Assembly (NCBI GenBank): GCA_032622095.1
Contig: CP136067.1
Span: forward strand, 200,284,052-200,348,051
Source of the DNA: Siphonodentalium dalli
Lineage: Eukaryota > Mollusca > Scaphopoda > Gadilida > Siphonodentaliidae
Length of the DNA stretch: 64,000 nt
Direction: 5' to 3'
The notes under the pieces are model-generated. The model made no database searches. It had not been told where the DNA came from and worked only from the letters and a program-made list of their open reading frames with translations. A program made the translations under genes and the position numbers. Positions 43,441-54,634 of this stretch are shown here, one piece after another (position 1 is the stretch's first letter; each line of letters begins with the position of its first letter).

Positions 43441-43800
43441 TTTAATAATCAAAATTAAATAATTTGTAATGTTATCCGTTCGATTGCTCATGTTTCCAAG
43501 CGTCATTGTCTTTTTTGTTAAAGGAATGACGAAATTGTTTGATATTGTCCATTTGGAAAGCTTGTCTAGGTATGATTGAACATGCGGACACTCCCAAAAT
43601 ATGTGGCATATCGTTTCTTGTGTTTGACATCGGTTGTAAAGATCGTTTTGTCTAATCTTGGCCAGTTTTAGAAATTTATTGGTAGCTAATATTCTACAGT
43701 TTATACGAAATTGAAGCCAGTGTAATTTAGTGTCAGACGTGGACTGGAATGGGGCCTTGAAGCAAATATCCCATGGAATGTTGTACTCGCCTAGGAGGAA
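43440..43800 (-). pseudogene. C-terminal fragment of the split Tx1/L1-like LINE ORF2
   Basis: Minus-strand reading from 43,800 gives SLNFLLGEYNIPWDICFKAP, DTKLHWLQFRINCRILATNK and a Cys-His stretch ending CHIFWECPHV. These are the C-terminal domain and zinc-finger-like end of L1/Tx1-type ORF2. It continues the minus-strand frame that stops at about 47,770. The 4 kb between are a later insertion. Confidence 0.8.
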
Positions 43801-43815
43801 ATTAAGACTGCCATA

Positions 43816-45739
43816 TTGAGGCTTAAAAATGGAAAGGCAAGTGGTTATGACCAGCTATGTAATGAATATTTCAAATCGACTTTAGATATGTTTATGCCAG
43901 TTTATGTTTTATTATTTAATTTGATTCTGAACTGTGGTATTTTCCCAATAGGGTGGGCGATAGGTATGATAAAACCTATCTATAAAAAATCTGGGGACCC
44001 CAAAAATCCAGATTCATACTGTGGTATAACACTGCTAAGCTGTTTCTCGAAGATATTCACATCAATACTTAATAGCAGACTAGTAGCATTTTCCGAAGAA
44101 TTCGAGATTATCTTGAAAACACAAACCGGATTTAGAAAAGGACACTCCACGATAGATAACATATTCATATTACAGAGTATAATAGATCTCTATTTATCAA
44201 GTGGCAAGAAACTTTATTGTATCTTTTTAGACTTTAGAAAAGCATTTGATACGATTTGGAGGGACGCATTGTGGCTAAAAATGATGAACTATGATATTAA
44301 TGGTAAAGTCCTAAATATTATAAAGGATATGTATGGCAGAGACAACAACTCTATGTCTGACTTTTTTGTAAGTAATATGGGCCTATTTCAAGGTGAAATA
44401 ATGTCACCTTTCTTATTTTCTCTCTATGTAAATGATTTACAAAGTTTTTTGTATGATTGTGCAATAGACCCTCTGAAATTTCTAGATGAATCATATATGC
44501 AAAATGTCGGCTGCTTTATTAAATTGTTATGTATTTTATATGCCGACGATACAGTGCTATTTTCTGACGACAAAGATAATATGCATAGGGCTTTCCTCGC
44601 CTTTGCCGATTATGCAGAAGCTTGGAAACTTCAAGTCAATACAAAAAAGACCAAATTAATGATTTTCACGAAGAAGTGGTCAAAAAATCTTCCCACATTC
44701 ATGTATAGAGGCTGTGTTCTAGAAATGGTTAAAGAATTCACTTATTTAGGGGTTAAATTATTTTATAATGGTCGCTTCTGCCAGAACATAAAGAAAACGG
44801 TTAATTCTGCAACGAGCGCCACGTACGGACTGCTTAATAAAACTAAACTTACCCATTGATATTATGCTTGATTTATTCGATAAGATGATTTTACCTATTT
44901 TACTGTATGGGAGTGAGATATGGTGTTTTGAACGTATTCAAAGTGTAGAGACACTACATCTAAAATTTTGTAAGATGGTTGCGTCCATCACAATGAGTAC
45001 CCCCAATTACATAGTTTATGCAGAATTCGCACGACACCCCGTCTCTATAGAAATAACATGCCGAGCTCTGACATATTGGTCAAAGCTCGTATCGAGTAAC
45101 GGCTCTGAGCTAGCTAAGAATATTTATACCTTAATTTATCAGACACATGAGATGAACTCACAGACAGCAGACAAAAATAACTCCAAATGGTTATGTTTTG
45201 TCAAAAATGCTCTTTATGATTTGAAATTGCAATCAAAGTGGATCACCCAGACGGGCCTGACCGCTACTGAACTGAGAAATGCAAAATCTGTTCTCAAACA
45301 ACGTCATTTGGACGCACTACTCGTTGACACAAACACATCTGCTTCATCGAAGGCCCAATTTTATAGTTTTATTAAAACTGACTACGGTTACCCAAATTAC
45401 TTGAAGATTTTGCCGTCTAATCTATCGATATACCTCTTGAAGCTCAGAACTGCAAATCATAAACTGCCTATAGAGTGCGCAAGATGGAAGAAATCTCAGA
45501 ATGATAATGACGATAGGATATGCACCATATGTGGAGAATATTTAGGAGACGAATACCATTTAGTTATTATATGCAGTCATTTGGATGAAATCAGAAAACA
45601 ATATATCCCTGAGTACTTTTGGAAGAACTTTACGAGAGAGAAATTCCATGGTCTCTTATCTCTTCAAAATATAAGCCTCATAAAAAGACTATGCATATTC
45701 CTAAGGTGTGCCTTTAAGAAGGTGTCTTATACTATATAA
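43816..45739 (+). pseudogene. LINE reverse transcriptase and C-terminal region, one frameshift
   Basis: 43,816-44,859 begins inside the RT domain (LKNGKASGYDQLCNEYFK) and carries FLDFRKAFDTIW, a GLFQGEIMSPFLFSLYVNDL box and YADD at 44,539-44,550. The frame breaks near 44,850. From 44,864 another frame continues as PIDIMLDLFDKMILPILLYG and ends in a CCHC-type finger, CTICGEYLGDEYHLVIIC. One small indel therefore separates two otherwise long frames, so the copy is fairly recent. The endonuclease is missing. Confidence 0.85.
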
Positions 45740-46239
45740 TCGAAATCATTTATTGTTATGGGTGAACACATGTAATTATCATACTTGTTAAGTTTATCGC
45801 CTATTATTGTGTAATCTAATTTAATTACTGCTGTGTATATGAAATGAACAATGATTAATGTGATATTCAAAGTTGTGTACATAGTGTATATGTTACAGTA
45901 AATCAGTGAAATTAGTAATTACGCGAAATCCCTGAATCGTTTAGTAAATTCATGAAATCCCTGATCTGAGTAGGGATTTCATGAAATTACTAGAAAATTC
46001 AGGGATTTCGCGTAATTACTGATTTTAGGTACCAGGGATTTCATGAAATTACTGAAGGACAACCAAGTTAAAGTTTAAATTCTTTTATTGCAAACAAGTT
46101 ATTTGGTGAGGTGGTCTTGATACACCATTATCCACTTATAGTCGGAGACTGCTAGGGATTGCATATCAATCAAATCCACTTGACATCTACTCAGGGATGG
46201 ATCCAGGGATTTTTTGGGGACACCTGTTTTGGGACCATG

Positions 46240-46312
46240 ATATGCCGAAGGCATATCCCAAGGGCCGTAGGCCCGAGATGGGGGTAGGTACGGGAGGGGG
46301 TCGCCCCCTCCC
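46240..46312. repeat. Three consecutive mini-hairpins
   Basis: ATATGCCGAAGGCATAT (46,240-46,256), GGGCCGTAGGCCC (46,262-46,274) and GGGAGGGGGTCGCCCCCTCC C (46,292-46,312). Three tight stem-loops within 73 bp, unlike their AT-rich surroundings. Confidence 0.85.
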
Positions 46313-46374
46313 TTATGTGCAGCATTAAAGATCCCGCATAAGAAAATGCACTGGCTTACAAGGTCAAGATAAAG

Positions 46375-46447
46375 GCCAATGTATTATCTTATATATGCAA
46401 GGCTCCTCAGATGGGAGACTCTCATTTATATAAGAGAATGCATTGGC
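46375..46447. mobile_element. GCCAATGC hairpin element, diverged copy
   Basis: GCCAATGTATTATCTTATAT ATGC pairs imperfectly with ATTTATATAAGAGAATGCAT TGGC. AAAGGGTTAA follows about 40 bp to the right, as at the other copies. Confidence 0.75.
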
Positions 46448-46653
46448 ACAGGATTTTTGCAAAATGCCAAGAAGCCCCAGTCATTAAAGGGTTAAAATAT
46501 TCTCACTGGACACACGATTATGCAAATAAAGGCTCTATATCAACTGTATATTGATGATTTGCATTGTATGTTGTTGAATTATAATAGAAAATTTCCTTCA
46601 AAATATAGAACATTCAGCTTTAATAAAACTATCCACTTGCAATTTGGGGACAT

Positions 46654-47488
46654 TTAGGCCACCAGAGTTTGGGCGCCCAAACCTGTAACAGGTATCAAAA
46701 GAGCCCTGGATCCTTCCCTGCATCTACTCGTAAACTCTTTCGTCAGAATTGGTCGCACCACCACCCCTTTCGTCTTCGGCCGAACCCTCTTTTTCTGGCA
46801 CTCCATACACAACGATTTGAAGAGCTCTAGAGCTTTTGTTGAGATGTTTGCGTATTTTTTCTGTAATTCTTGTATCATTCTGTCGCGGCCGCCATGACCA
46901 GCAGCGAGGTGTGCTCGTTGAATGACATCAAACGTTTCTTCCATTGTGACGAAATATAGAATAGGTTCCTAAGGGTTGCTACGTCGTTTGATCAGTTTCT
47001 CGACATCACCGCACTGCATGATTTCATATCTGTAATGACAAACATACGGGTCATTAATTTAAAGAAAATGTGATACTGGCATGCAAATTTTGATATATAA
47101 TATTATAAATTATACAATAACTATTATTCGAATTATTAACTTTTATACTAAAAACAAAACATAATTATGTTGTTAGTAATCTGCAATTACATGTAGCTAT
47201 CAATGTGCAATAAGGACTACAAAAAATATTAACTATAAAATTTACTTACTTGCTCAGCAAATAGTAAGCGTTCCGATCCTTGGTTTTAGAATTTTCACTA
47301 GCTAATTTCAGTTGAGTAATAACTTTAGAATATTCCGATTTCTGAAAGAGATTTTTACTGCACAGCTCATATTGCATAAACAATTCATTTTTAAACCTCT
47401 CCTCCTTGTTATCGGACGCCATTTCTGAATGAAGATGAATGTATAGAAAACAACCCTTATAGTAGCAAATGTGACTCTTAAAATCCAT
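46654..47488 (-). pseudogene. Integrase-like transposase (KRBA2-type) N-terminal part, with intron
   Basis: Exon 1 (Met at 47,422 or 47,488 to 47,250) codes for EERFKNELFMQYELCSKNLF and ends in YYLLSK. A 220-bp intron (47,249-47,030) has GTAAGT at its start and TTTGTCATTACAG at its end. Exon 2 continues YEIMQCGDVEKLIKRRSN, meets one in-frame TAG, then FVTMEETFDVIQRAHLAAGH, GGRDRM and CMECQKK. The HHCC zinc-binding module is complete (H, H, C, C). The DDE catalytic core is absent after TKEFTSR. Related proteins occur as KRBA2-like genes and IS3EU-type transposons. Confidence 0.75.
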
Positions 47489-47769
47489 AACACTTATTTA
47501 CTGAAATCTGACCAGTAAGAATGTGTAAAATCAATTAACAAATTTCAGTGATTACGAGTAAACCCTAGCCACTTTTAGTGATTTCATGAAATCCCTGACA
47601 CATTCAGTAATAACGTGTAACCACGGACCATGTTTAGTGGTTTCATGTAATTCCTAGGGATTTCGCGTAATTACTAATTTCACTGATTTACTGTAACATA
47701 TATACGTTTTGCTTGTTTCACTGTTATGTGACTTATGCAATAAATAAATCAATCAATCAACCTAGTTTG

Positions 47770-48373
47770 GATTCCCATTTCGAGCACACGTCCAGTTTCT
47801 TGTTTCTCGACACTAGACAGTTGTAAAAATCGCGCCCACCTTTCGCATTGCGTAATAATAATATGTAATTACTTGGGAGGATTGGTGCCATCAGGGGATT
47901 ATTAGGTTGTTAAGGGTTTTGACACTTTTTTCTGCTTGTCGAAGAAGCGCATGCAAGGTGATGAAATCTGTTCGGACATTAAATGTCGATAAGAGGGAAT
48001 GTCTAGTGTGAAATGTGCCATCAGTCTGGAAAAGATCGTTAACGAAAATGATTCCATGTTCTCTCCATGTCCGTATATTTAGTGTCGAACCATTTATTTT
48101 AAAATGTTCATTATTCCATAAAATTGAAGACAGTAAGGGTAGGGTCTCTTTTTCTGCTACCAATAGCTCAGACCAGGCGATAAGGACATATCTCCAGAAA
48201 GGATTCTGGATGCGGGCAGAATATATCTTTAAGTATTGGCCTCCATTTGCAAGAAAGAGGGGATCTTCGTATATTGGTAAATCTACAAGGGGGTGCCATT
48301 TCAGCCGTTTCAGTATAATTCGGCGGATCCATGTTATCTTCATAGATGAATTGAAAGCTTCGACATCAACCAT
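47770..48373 (-). pseudogene. C-terminal region of the Tx1/L1-like LINE
   Basis: 48,373-47,891 reads IKLKRLKWHPLVDLP-like sequence, then NPFWRYVLIAWSEL, ILWNNEHFKING and FITLHALLRQ, typical of the region after RT. It fades towards 47,770 and resumes at 43,800 after the insertion. Confidence 0.7.
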
Positions 48374-48472
48374 TTTCAGGCCCCCTGCTTCGAAATTTTG
48401 GCAGAGTTGGGTTCTTTTAACTCTGTCTCGTTTTCCTCCCCAAACAAAGTTAAACAGAATCGTTTTTAAATT

Positions 48473-49726
48473 TTAAAAAAATGATGCTGTCGGATTGAGA
48501 AGAGACTGAAATAGGTGGGTTATTTTTGGCAATATAAGAGATTTTATTACCGTGATTCTACCCAAAGGAGTCAATAGCCTATGTCCCCATGATTTTACCA
48601 GGGTCTTAATATCTGATAGCTTTGAGTCGTAGTTATCTAATATTTTATCAAGGTTGGTATTAAATTTGATCCCTAATAGAGTAAAGGAGTTGGTGAATTG
48701 TACATGTAGTTCAGGGCATATGTTGTGTGCATTTCCATTCAGAGCCCCAATCCACGATGCCTGACATTTACTGTGGTTGATATTCAGTCCTGACACCGAG
48801 GCGAAAGCCTTTTCAAAATCTATTAATAGCAGCAATCCTGGTTTTGATTCTTGTTCTGTTTTTTGAAGAATGTCGTATATGAGTCTGGTGTTGTCTCCCA
48901 TAAATCTATTTGAGAGGAAGCATGTTTGATCGGGGTCTATTATTACCGGTAAAACGTTTTTCAGTCTATCTGCTATGCAAGCTGATGCTAGTTTATATGT
49001 CACATTCAACAGTGAGATTGGGCGCCAGTTTTTTAGGAGTTGCCTGTCTTTGTCTTTCTTCCGAATAAGAGTGATCAAGCCCTGTTTTGTTGTGTAATGG
49101 ACAGCTCCCCGGTTGTAATTGATTCATTTAGGGATTCCCCAGAATTCTACTGTATAGCCATCTGGACCAGGACTTTTGCCGTTCTTTGTTCGTTTCAACG
49201 CAGAAGTTAGTTCATTAAGGGTTAGGGTGCCTTCTAATCTTTCAGATTGTTCGGGGGATAGACTGGGGACATTTTCGTTACGGATGATTTCGTTGATTTG
49301 TTGCTTATGGACCGGTCGGTGTGAGTAAAGATTTTTGTAACATCTACGCGCCTCATTGGTGAGTTCTGTCAGGGACGATAAGGTGTTGCCTGAGTTATCG
49401 TTAAGGGATGTTATTGTCTTAGATACATAATTCCTTTTTTCTAAATTAAGAAAGTATTTAGTAGGTTTCTCGCCTTGTTCGACCCATTGAGCACGAGACC
49501 GGATCATGGCTCCGCGAATGTTATCATTTCTCATATTTTGAATTTTTGAATCTAATTCGTCAAGTTTTCGTAAAAGGGAACTTTTTTCTTCGAGACTGTT
49601 GTCAGACTGATCAATTTTCAATTCCATTTCTTTTCGATCACAAATGAGTTTATTTTCTCTGAGTTTCGATTCTCGTTTGCGTTTGGATGAGAACTGAATT
49701 GTCGCACCACGAATGTCTAGTAGCAT
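48473..49726 (-). pseudogene. RT region of the Tx1/L1-like LINE with internal deletion
   Basis: 49,726-49,124 carries the linker and RT start (KNGKSPGPDGYTVEFW). After a break, 49,078-48,473 gives ITLIRKKDKDRQLLKNWRPI, LLLIDFEKAFASVSG and then GLNINHSKCQ. In relatives about 130-170 residues with the (Y/F)ADD box separate DFEKAFDSV from SGLNINxxKxQ. Here they are fused in frame. The active centre has thus been cleanly deleted. Confidence 0.8.
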
Positions 49727-49813
49727 TGCGTCAAGGAATAGTTGTTTAGTGATCGTGGGGGGTTTTCGACAGGGGGTGCCATCTGGCTGTGTGATGCCAT
49801 ATCTAACTTTATT

Positions 49814-50621
49814 CTAATGTATGATTGTTTTTACAGTCGATGCATATTCTTTTTCGTACAGTAGGGAGTTATTAAATTTCCAAAATCCGGGTCCCCTTTC
49901 CGAGTTATTAATTTTGAGTGTGAGATTAATTATGGAGTGGTCCGATCTATAAGCAGGTAAAATGTCTGGGTCAGTTTCGATTAAACTTAAAAGATCTGAA
50001 GAGATCATAAAAAAGTCCAACCTTGCCATTTCAATTGGGAATTTTCTTCGCCAAGTATATCGTCTTTCATTTCTATTTTGTTCAATCTCCATGGGTCTAC
50101 GAGTTCGAGGCTGGCGGCAAGATTTTTCAGTGCGTCTTTTGCGTTTGGATTATTAATGTTGTTGTAATTGAAGGTATCAAGTTCTTGATCTTGCGTGATG
50201 TTCCAGTCACCACATACGATTATTTGAGTATTACCGATATCTAAAAGCAGTTTGTTGATATTTTTTTTTTAAGTTGGATTATCGTCATTCGGGCCATAGA
50301 TTGTCACGAGACTGAATCTAATTTTTTTGATCGATATATCTAATATAATGTAGTTCCCTTTTGAATCCCGTGTCGTGACATGTATTTCATATTCGAAGTT
50401 ATTATTAAAGAGGAATGCCACCCACGGGATTGAGACGAGTAAGAGGCCATTACTGTTTTGAATCCCCATTCTGCTTCAATGTATTTTTCCATGGCTTTGG
50501 TGAAATGAGTGTCCTGTAGACAATATATTGAAGCTTTTTTATCTCGAAGGTGATGGAACAGATCTCGGCGTTTTTCGTTTTGGTTAAGCCCTCGGCAGTT
50601 TAGAGAAATTATTTCGATATT
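49814..50621 (-). pseudogene. Endonuclease domain of the Tx1/L1-like LINE
   Basis: Starts MSNIEIISLNCRGLNQNEKR, then CLQDTHF (catalytic Glu replaced: the family has QETH, here QDTH, as in several relatives), YGPNDDNP, CGDWNITQDQ and YRSDHSIINL. A frameshift lies near 50,470 and a poly-T-rich break near 50,265. The catalytic Asp/His of the SDH motif are kept. Confidence 0.8.
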
Positions 50622-50660
50622 AGACATAGGAAAGTACAAGTACGCAGACGTATCGGCCAA

Positions 50661-52200
50661 TCTCCATGCAACATATTATTAACAAGTATCTATGGAATGC
50701 ATATATAGAATGATATGTATACACAATATAAATGGTACCAGTTTCAGCAGACACACTCTGGGGAGGGGGGTAGGTAATGTGGGCGCCATGACTGTTTGTA
50801 TATACATTTTAAGCGAAGGTAACAAGTGGTGTAACTCCATGCATAGGCAGAATTGAGATTTGTGTCGATAGAGTTATCCCTCTTCGATCGATTACAATTT
50901 ATCACATTTTAATATCAAGAATTTTTGAATCAACTCGAGCAAATTTGATGGCATTAGAACTACCTACCGCATATGAATCGTGGATGGCAATAGGTGTGTT
51001 GCTCGATGTTATCTATTGAAATGATTTAAGTATCATAGCGTATTATGGCGGCTATCTGAATTATTGTCACAAACGCAGTGGCCTGTAACGCGCTTCACCC
51101 CCACCCCCGCGCAGCCCAATCCGCTGTCCCCGCGCACGCGCACGCGCTACGTCAAGGGCACTATACATAGGTATTTGCATAGTACCACTACCGCAAAGCA
51201 GGCGCGCATGTAGGGACCCCGCCAATGGGCAGCGCAAAGGTGGTGGCAGCGGATCGCCCTACAGGTCCCTGTACATCAATACGTTCTCGGTTAGATGCAT
51301 GTACACATTATGGTGCAGGGACTATATGTGCTTTTATTTTGAGTGGGTTATACACTCTTCCTGACTACATTTACCATTTATACATATAATAATACGTAAT
51401 GTATTTGGTTGATTTTTGTGTATTAATTAAATATAAGACATGCAGATTATAGTTATGTCTGCCTTATATACAATGCAAGTCAATAATTATACGAATCATT
51501 AATGTGTATATCGTGAGGTTTATTATCAGGCTGTAAGGGCCTTTAAGTGGCAAATCTAGTTCATAGCCTTTCTTTTTGCATGTGGAAATAAAGAATCTGA
51601 GTGTATTGCAACAATTTTTTCATAGATTGGTTTTGATATTCAAATATAGCTTTAAAGCTTTCGTGTCTGTTGTTACGATGTTGCAATGCGTATGACAAGT
51701 TATAATCCCTGCAGCACAATGTGCACATTAGTTCGAGAATGTATGTGTTATCGGCTGTGCCAGGAGGCACAAGGCGTCCCACACAGCCGGCATCACATGG
51801 TATTCCCGGCCTGGGTCCAGGCTAACATATGTTAATATACTTCAATACATAATTATGGTTAAAAATAAATACTGAAATACACAAATCAAAATGCATATAA
51901 TCAATCACATGTTTACCATTATTTGGACCCATAATATATATGGAATATTCCTAACAGGAGAACAACAATTTTTGTTCCGGGTTGAAGAAGTTGACACAAG
52001 TGTATAATAAAAGATTAGTGTGGAGTATGGTTGACCATAAAGTGGTTCCGCTCATTAAATGTTGTTGATGAGAAATTTCTTGCAGTTATGGTGGTTTTGA
52101 CGTTTGTCCATTATTTTAGTATTGTTTCATTTAAACTCGAGCAATCTTGCAGGATAAATATGTACAGAAGACGAGAACGACGACGCGACGTCACGCGAGC
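50661..52200. other. No gene; CpG-rich patch at 51,080-51,270
   Basis: Mostly AT-rich. The patch is rich in CG steps (GCGCACGCGCACGCGCTACG) and has a CCGCCAATGGGC box. No ORF or exon is attached to it. Confidence 0.4.
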
Positions 52201-52213
52201 AGTTATTGACCAC

Positions 52214-52715
52214 TTAAAGGTACGGTTGGCCTTGGCGGTGGGTATCCTGTGAAAATATTTCCACCCGTCAAAAACCGCCACAAACAGAAAGAACATCAAA
52301 ATGTAGACAGACTTTGTCCATATGCAAATAAGAAATATCGCATAAACAGTATGTTATTGTCATATATTTGACTATTGTTATGTAAACAAGAGCATAAAAA
52401 GTTACTTTTCTGGTGTTTGTTTATAGTATGATGGTAAACATAAAGAGCGTTCATTGTTGGTGAATTCCTGATATGGAACTTATAAAGAGCGTTTAAGCCA
52501 TTTGTGTGTGGTTAGCCATTAGCATTGTGCTGTCTTCTGTAACACAATCAGGCTCCTGCTTAGGTAAAATATAGTAGGTCTTTATGATAACATGCTGTTT
52601 ACGCGATGGTCACGGTATATATGAACGAAACTGTATGCGTTTTAATGTTTCTCTGTTTACGGTGTTTGGAACAAATATGAATATTTTCGACAATTAAGGC
52701 CAACCGTACCTTTAA
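52214..52715. mobile_element. TTAA-flanked MITE, copy 2
   Basis: TTAAAGGTACGGTTGGCCTT at the left and its exact complement at the right (52,696-52,715) form a 20-bp perfect terminal inverted repeat including the TTAA. Two ATAAAGAGCGTT motifs lie inside (52,440 and 52,481). No ORF. TTAA targets are typical of piggyBac-type elements, but the ends lack the usual CCC start. Confidence 0.9.
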
Positions 52716-52735
52716 CAACAGCAGAATTATAGGAA

Positions 52736-52852
52736 ATTTTTCAGGATTTAGTCGGAAATATGGCTTGTTGCCATTCATCGGAAAGCTCTCACATATGTAC
52801 AGCTTGCCAATGAATGGCAACAAGCCATATTTCCGACTAAATCCTGAAAAAA
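52736..52852. mobile_element. Foldback with a perfect 38-42 bp stem
   Basis: TCAGGATTTAGTCGGAAATA onward (52,741-52,778) is exactly complementary to 52,810-52,847 across a 31-nt loop; flanking T and A runs extend the stem. The perfect match implies a very recent origin or gene conversion between the arms. Confidence 0.9.
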
Positions 52853-52889
52853 CACCCGTAATTCAGCTGTGGTTAAGTGGTCAATTACT

Positions 52890-53281
52890 TTGGACATTAC
52901 TGTATTATGTATTTTATAATTTATATCTTATTTAGAAGAAAACAATTGTATCACACGTGGACTTCTATATTTCATCCAGTTTAATGTAGTCACGGTAAGT
53001 GTCGAGTTCGCTGCGTTTTCATTCTGGGCGAAATGGCGATTGTGATATGCAACTTTATCGGTAACGCTTCCAATTGTAAAATGATTGGCTACCAGTGCAA
53101 TACAAATTATTTGTCGTGACCTGGTAAAATGGTCTGTCCCATGCTTTATTGCCGGTCAGGTTCACCCATGCAAACAATTTATACCTGACCTGTTAAGCAA
53201 TAATCGCTTTTGCCAGCGGAGTGCTCTGAATGTGTACTCGCTGAGCGGATTAGTTATTATCCCTGGGGGCGTTACCGATAC
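52890..53281. other. No gene seen
   Basis: Unique-looking sequence before the 1.35-kb duplication. No domain in its short ORFs. Confidence 0.5.
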
Positions 53282-53733
53282 GGTTACACTGGTGTAAATG
53301 TTTTCCATAGGCCTCAGTGCTAACGTTTTAGCGTATGCTGTTGGCTATATGAACCATGGGTCCAATTTTTTTTTTTAATCTGAAAAATTGACATTTCGGG
53401 AAACTTTTTACACAAAAAAATCATATCTGTCTAGCAGGGCATTCGCCTTTAAATCTTGTGTTTTCGTAACTAGTGTCAGATCCGCATAAAAAAATACTGT
53501 CATATTTTAGACCACACCAACAAATTCAAACTTCACTACAAAGGGTTAATTCCTGTGCCAATGGCTATCTTACCTATGGGAAATCATAGGGAAGAGGTGT
53601 GATGATTTTTTTATGCAAAAAGCACACAAGGCTATTGACCAATCAGGGCCCAGTGTCTATTTTATTCTCTCCTATATATTCCTCCCGCATCCGCTAGAGG
53701 TCTCTCCGAACCTTATTTACACCAGTGTAACCT
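53282..53733. mobile_element. 452-bp MITE-like unit, copy 1
   Basis: Terminal inverted repeat GGTTACACTGGTGTAAAT/ATTTACACCAGTGTAACC. Copies 2 and 3 are bordered by CTTTA on the left and all by TAAAG on the right, which may be part of a longer end. Inside lies AAAGGGTTAATTCCTGTGCC. Confidence 0.8.
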
Positions 53734-54634
53734 AAAGCGATAGCCCGCTTTTTCGCGGAATAATTGTAACACCCTACATTTTTTCAGAATTGCCCATGAA
53801 TGAAAAAAATGTGCTCAAAAATAATATCACTTCTGTGGTTCTTTATTTATCACACACAATTTAACCCCACTCTCTGTAACACATTATTCATCAAAAAAGC
53901 ACATTTTTCCACCACAAGTCATATTCAGGCCCCATTTTCACACAGTTTTTGGGGTCTGGTGTTGCAAACTTGGATCAGCTATGGAAGACTGTACAAGATC
54001 CTTTCCATGAGAGAACTTCTGGTGATGTGAGGTCATTGAGTCCAGATCTGATCAGCTGAGCATCAAGCACATGACTTTATCAGCACATGGAAGACTAAAA
54101 TATGACATTTTCAGGTCTGCAAGGGTGATCCAAGATAACTGGATGTGGGTGTATATTGAATTAGTTGAACAAAGATATGCTCTCTTTGAAATGCTGAAGC
54201 ATTTTCTTAAATGTGTCCAAGTTTTAGTGCTATTAACCTTCAAATGGCCATACCCACCAGTGAAAATGAGACACTTTTATTATATATATCTGTATATCAC
54301 TGGCTATAAAATCCAAAATACTTGTTAGATTAGCTTCTTATAACAATTGGTATGTGTGTCATTGACATGCTCATGTAATGGGTAATTTGCATTATCATGT
54401 GACAATTACCACCTTGAAATTTTTTGAAAATACCTTGAAAAATTGGCATTTTTTATGAAAAATCATACCATTTTTTTGGCCGATGGAAGTGAAAGAAGAC
54501 ATCAGCAGCAAGAATAGCCACACCATGCATGGGAGATTCATTGGACTGAAAGACCAGGCTGTGAAAAATGCATTAAAATACTTTAAAGTGACTCCCAGGA
54601 ATCCAAAATGCCAAAAAGTTCATTTTTCCCTTTA

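Larger units (their letters stand above)
45891..47698 (-). mobile_element. KRBA2/IS3EU-like DNA transposon, defective
   Basis: Terminal inverted repeats of more than 40 bp: TGTTACAGTAAATCAGTGAA and onward at 45,891, complement ending 47,698. Target duplication TATA or TA. It carries two minus-strand coding pieces of an integrase-like protein. It lies in the 3' UTR of the plus-strand LINE. The left third holds non-coding insertions including a GCCAATGC hairpin. Confidence 0.8.
43801..47760 (+). mobile_element. 5'-truncated plus-strand LINE with nested DNA transposon
   Basis: Coding part at 43,816-45,739, then a 3' UTR interrupted at 45,890/47,699. It ends in GCAATAAATAAATCAATCAATCAA-like sequence (47,741-47,760) with an AATAAA signal and a short (AATC)n tail. 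It sits inside the minus-strand LINE. Clade not assigned. Confidence 0.8.
47761..50660 (-). mobile_element. Tx1/L1-like LINE, main body
   Basis: ORF2-type frame with endonuclease (about 50,620-49,814), linker, RT with a large internal deletion, and C-terminal region. It is broken by stops and frameshifts and split by the plus-strand LINE at 47,760/43,800. The clade call is from overall resemblance. Confidence 0.8.
52203..52886. repeat. Outer inverted repeat around a MITE and a foldback
   Basis: TTGACCACTTAA at about 52,206 is mirrored by TTAAGTGGTCAA at about 52,873. This suggests that the MITE and the 42-bp foldback stem lie inside a third, older palindromic element. The arms are short, so chance cannot be excluded. 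Confidence 0.4.
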
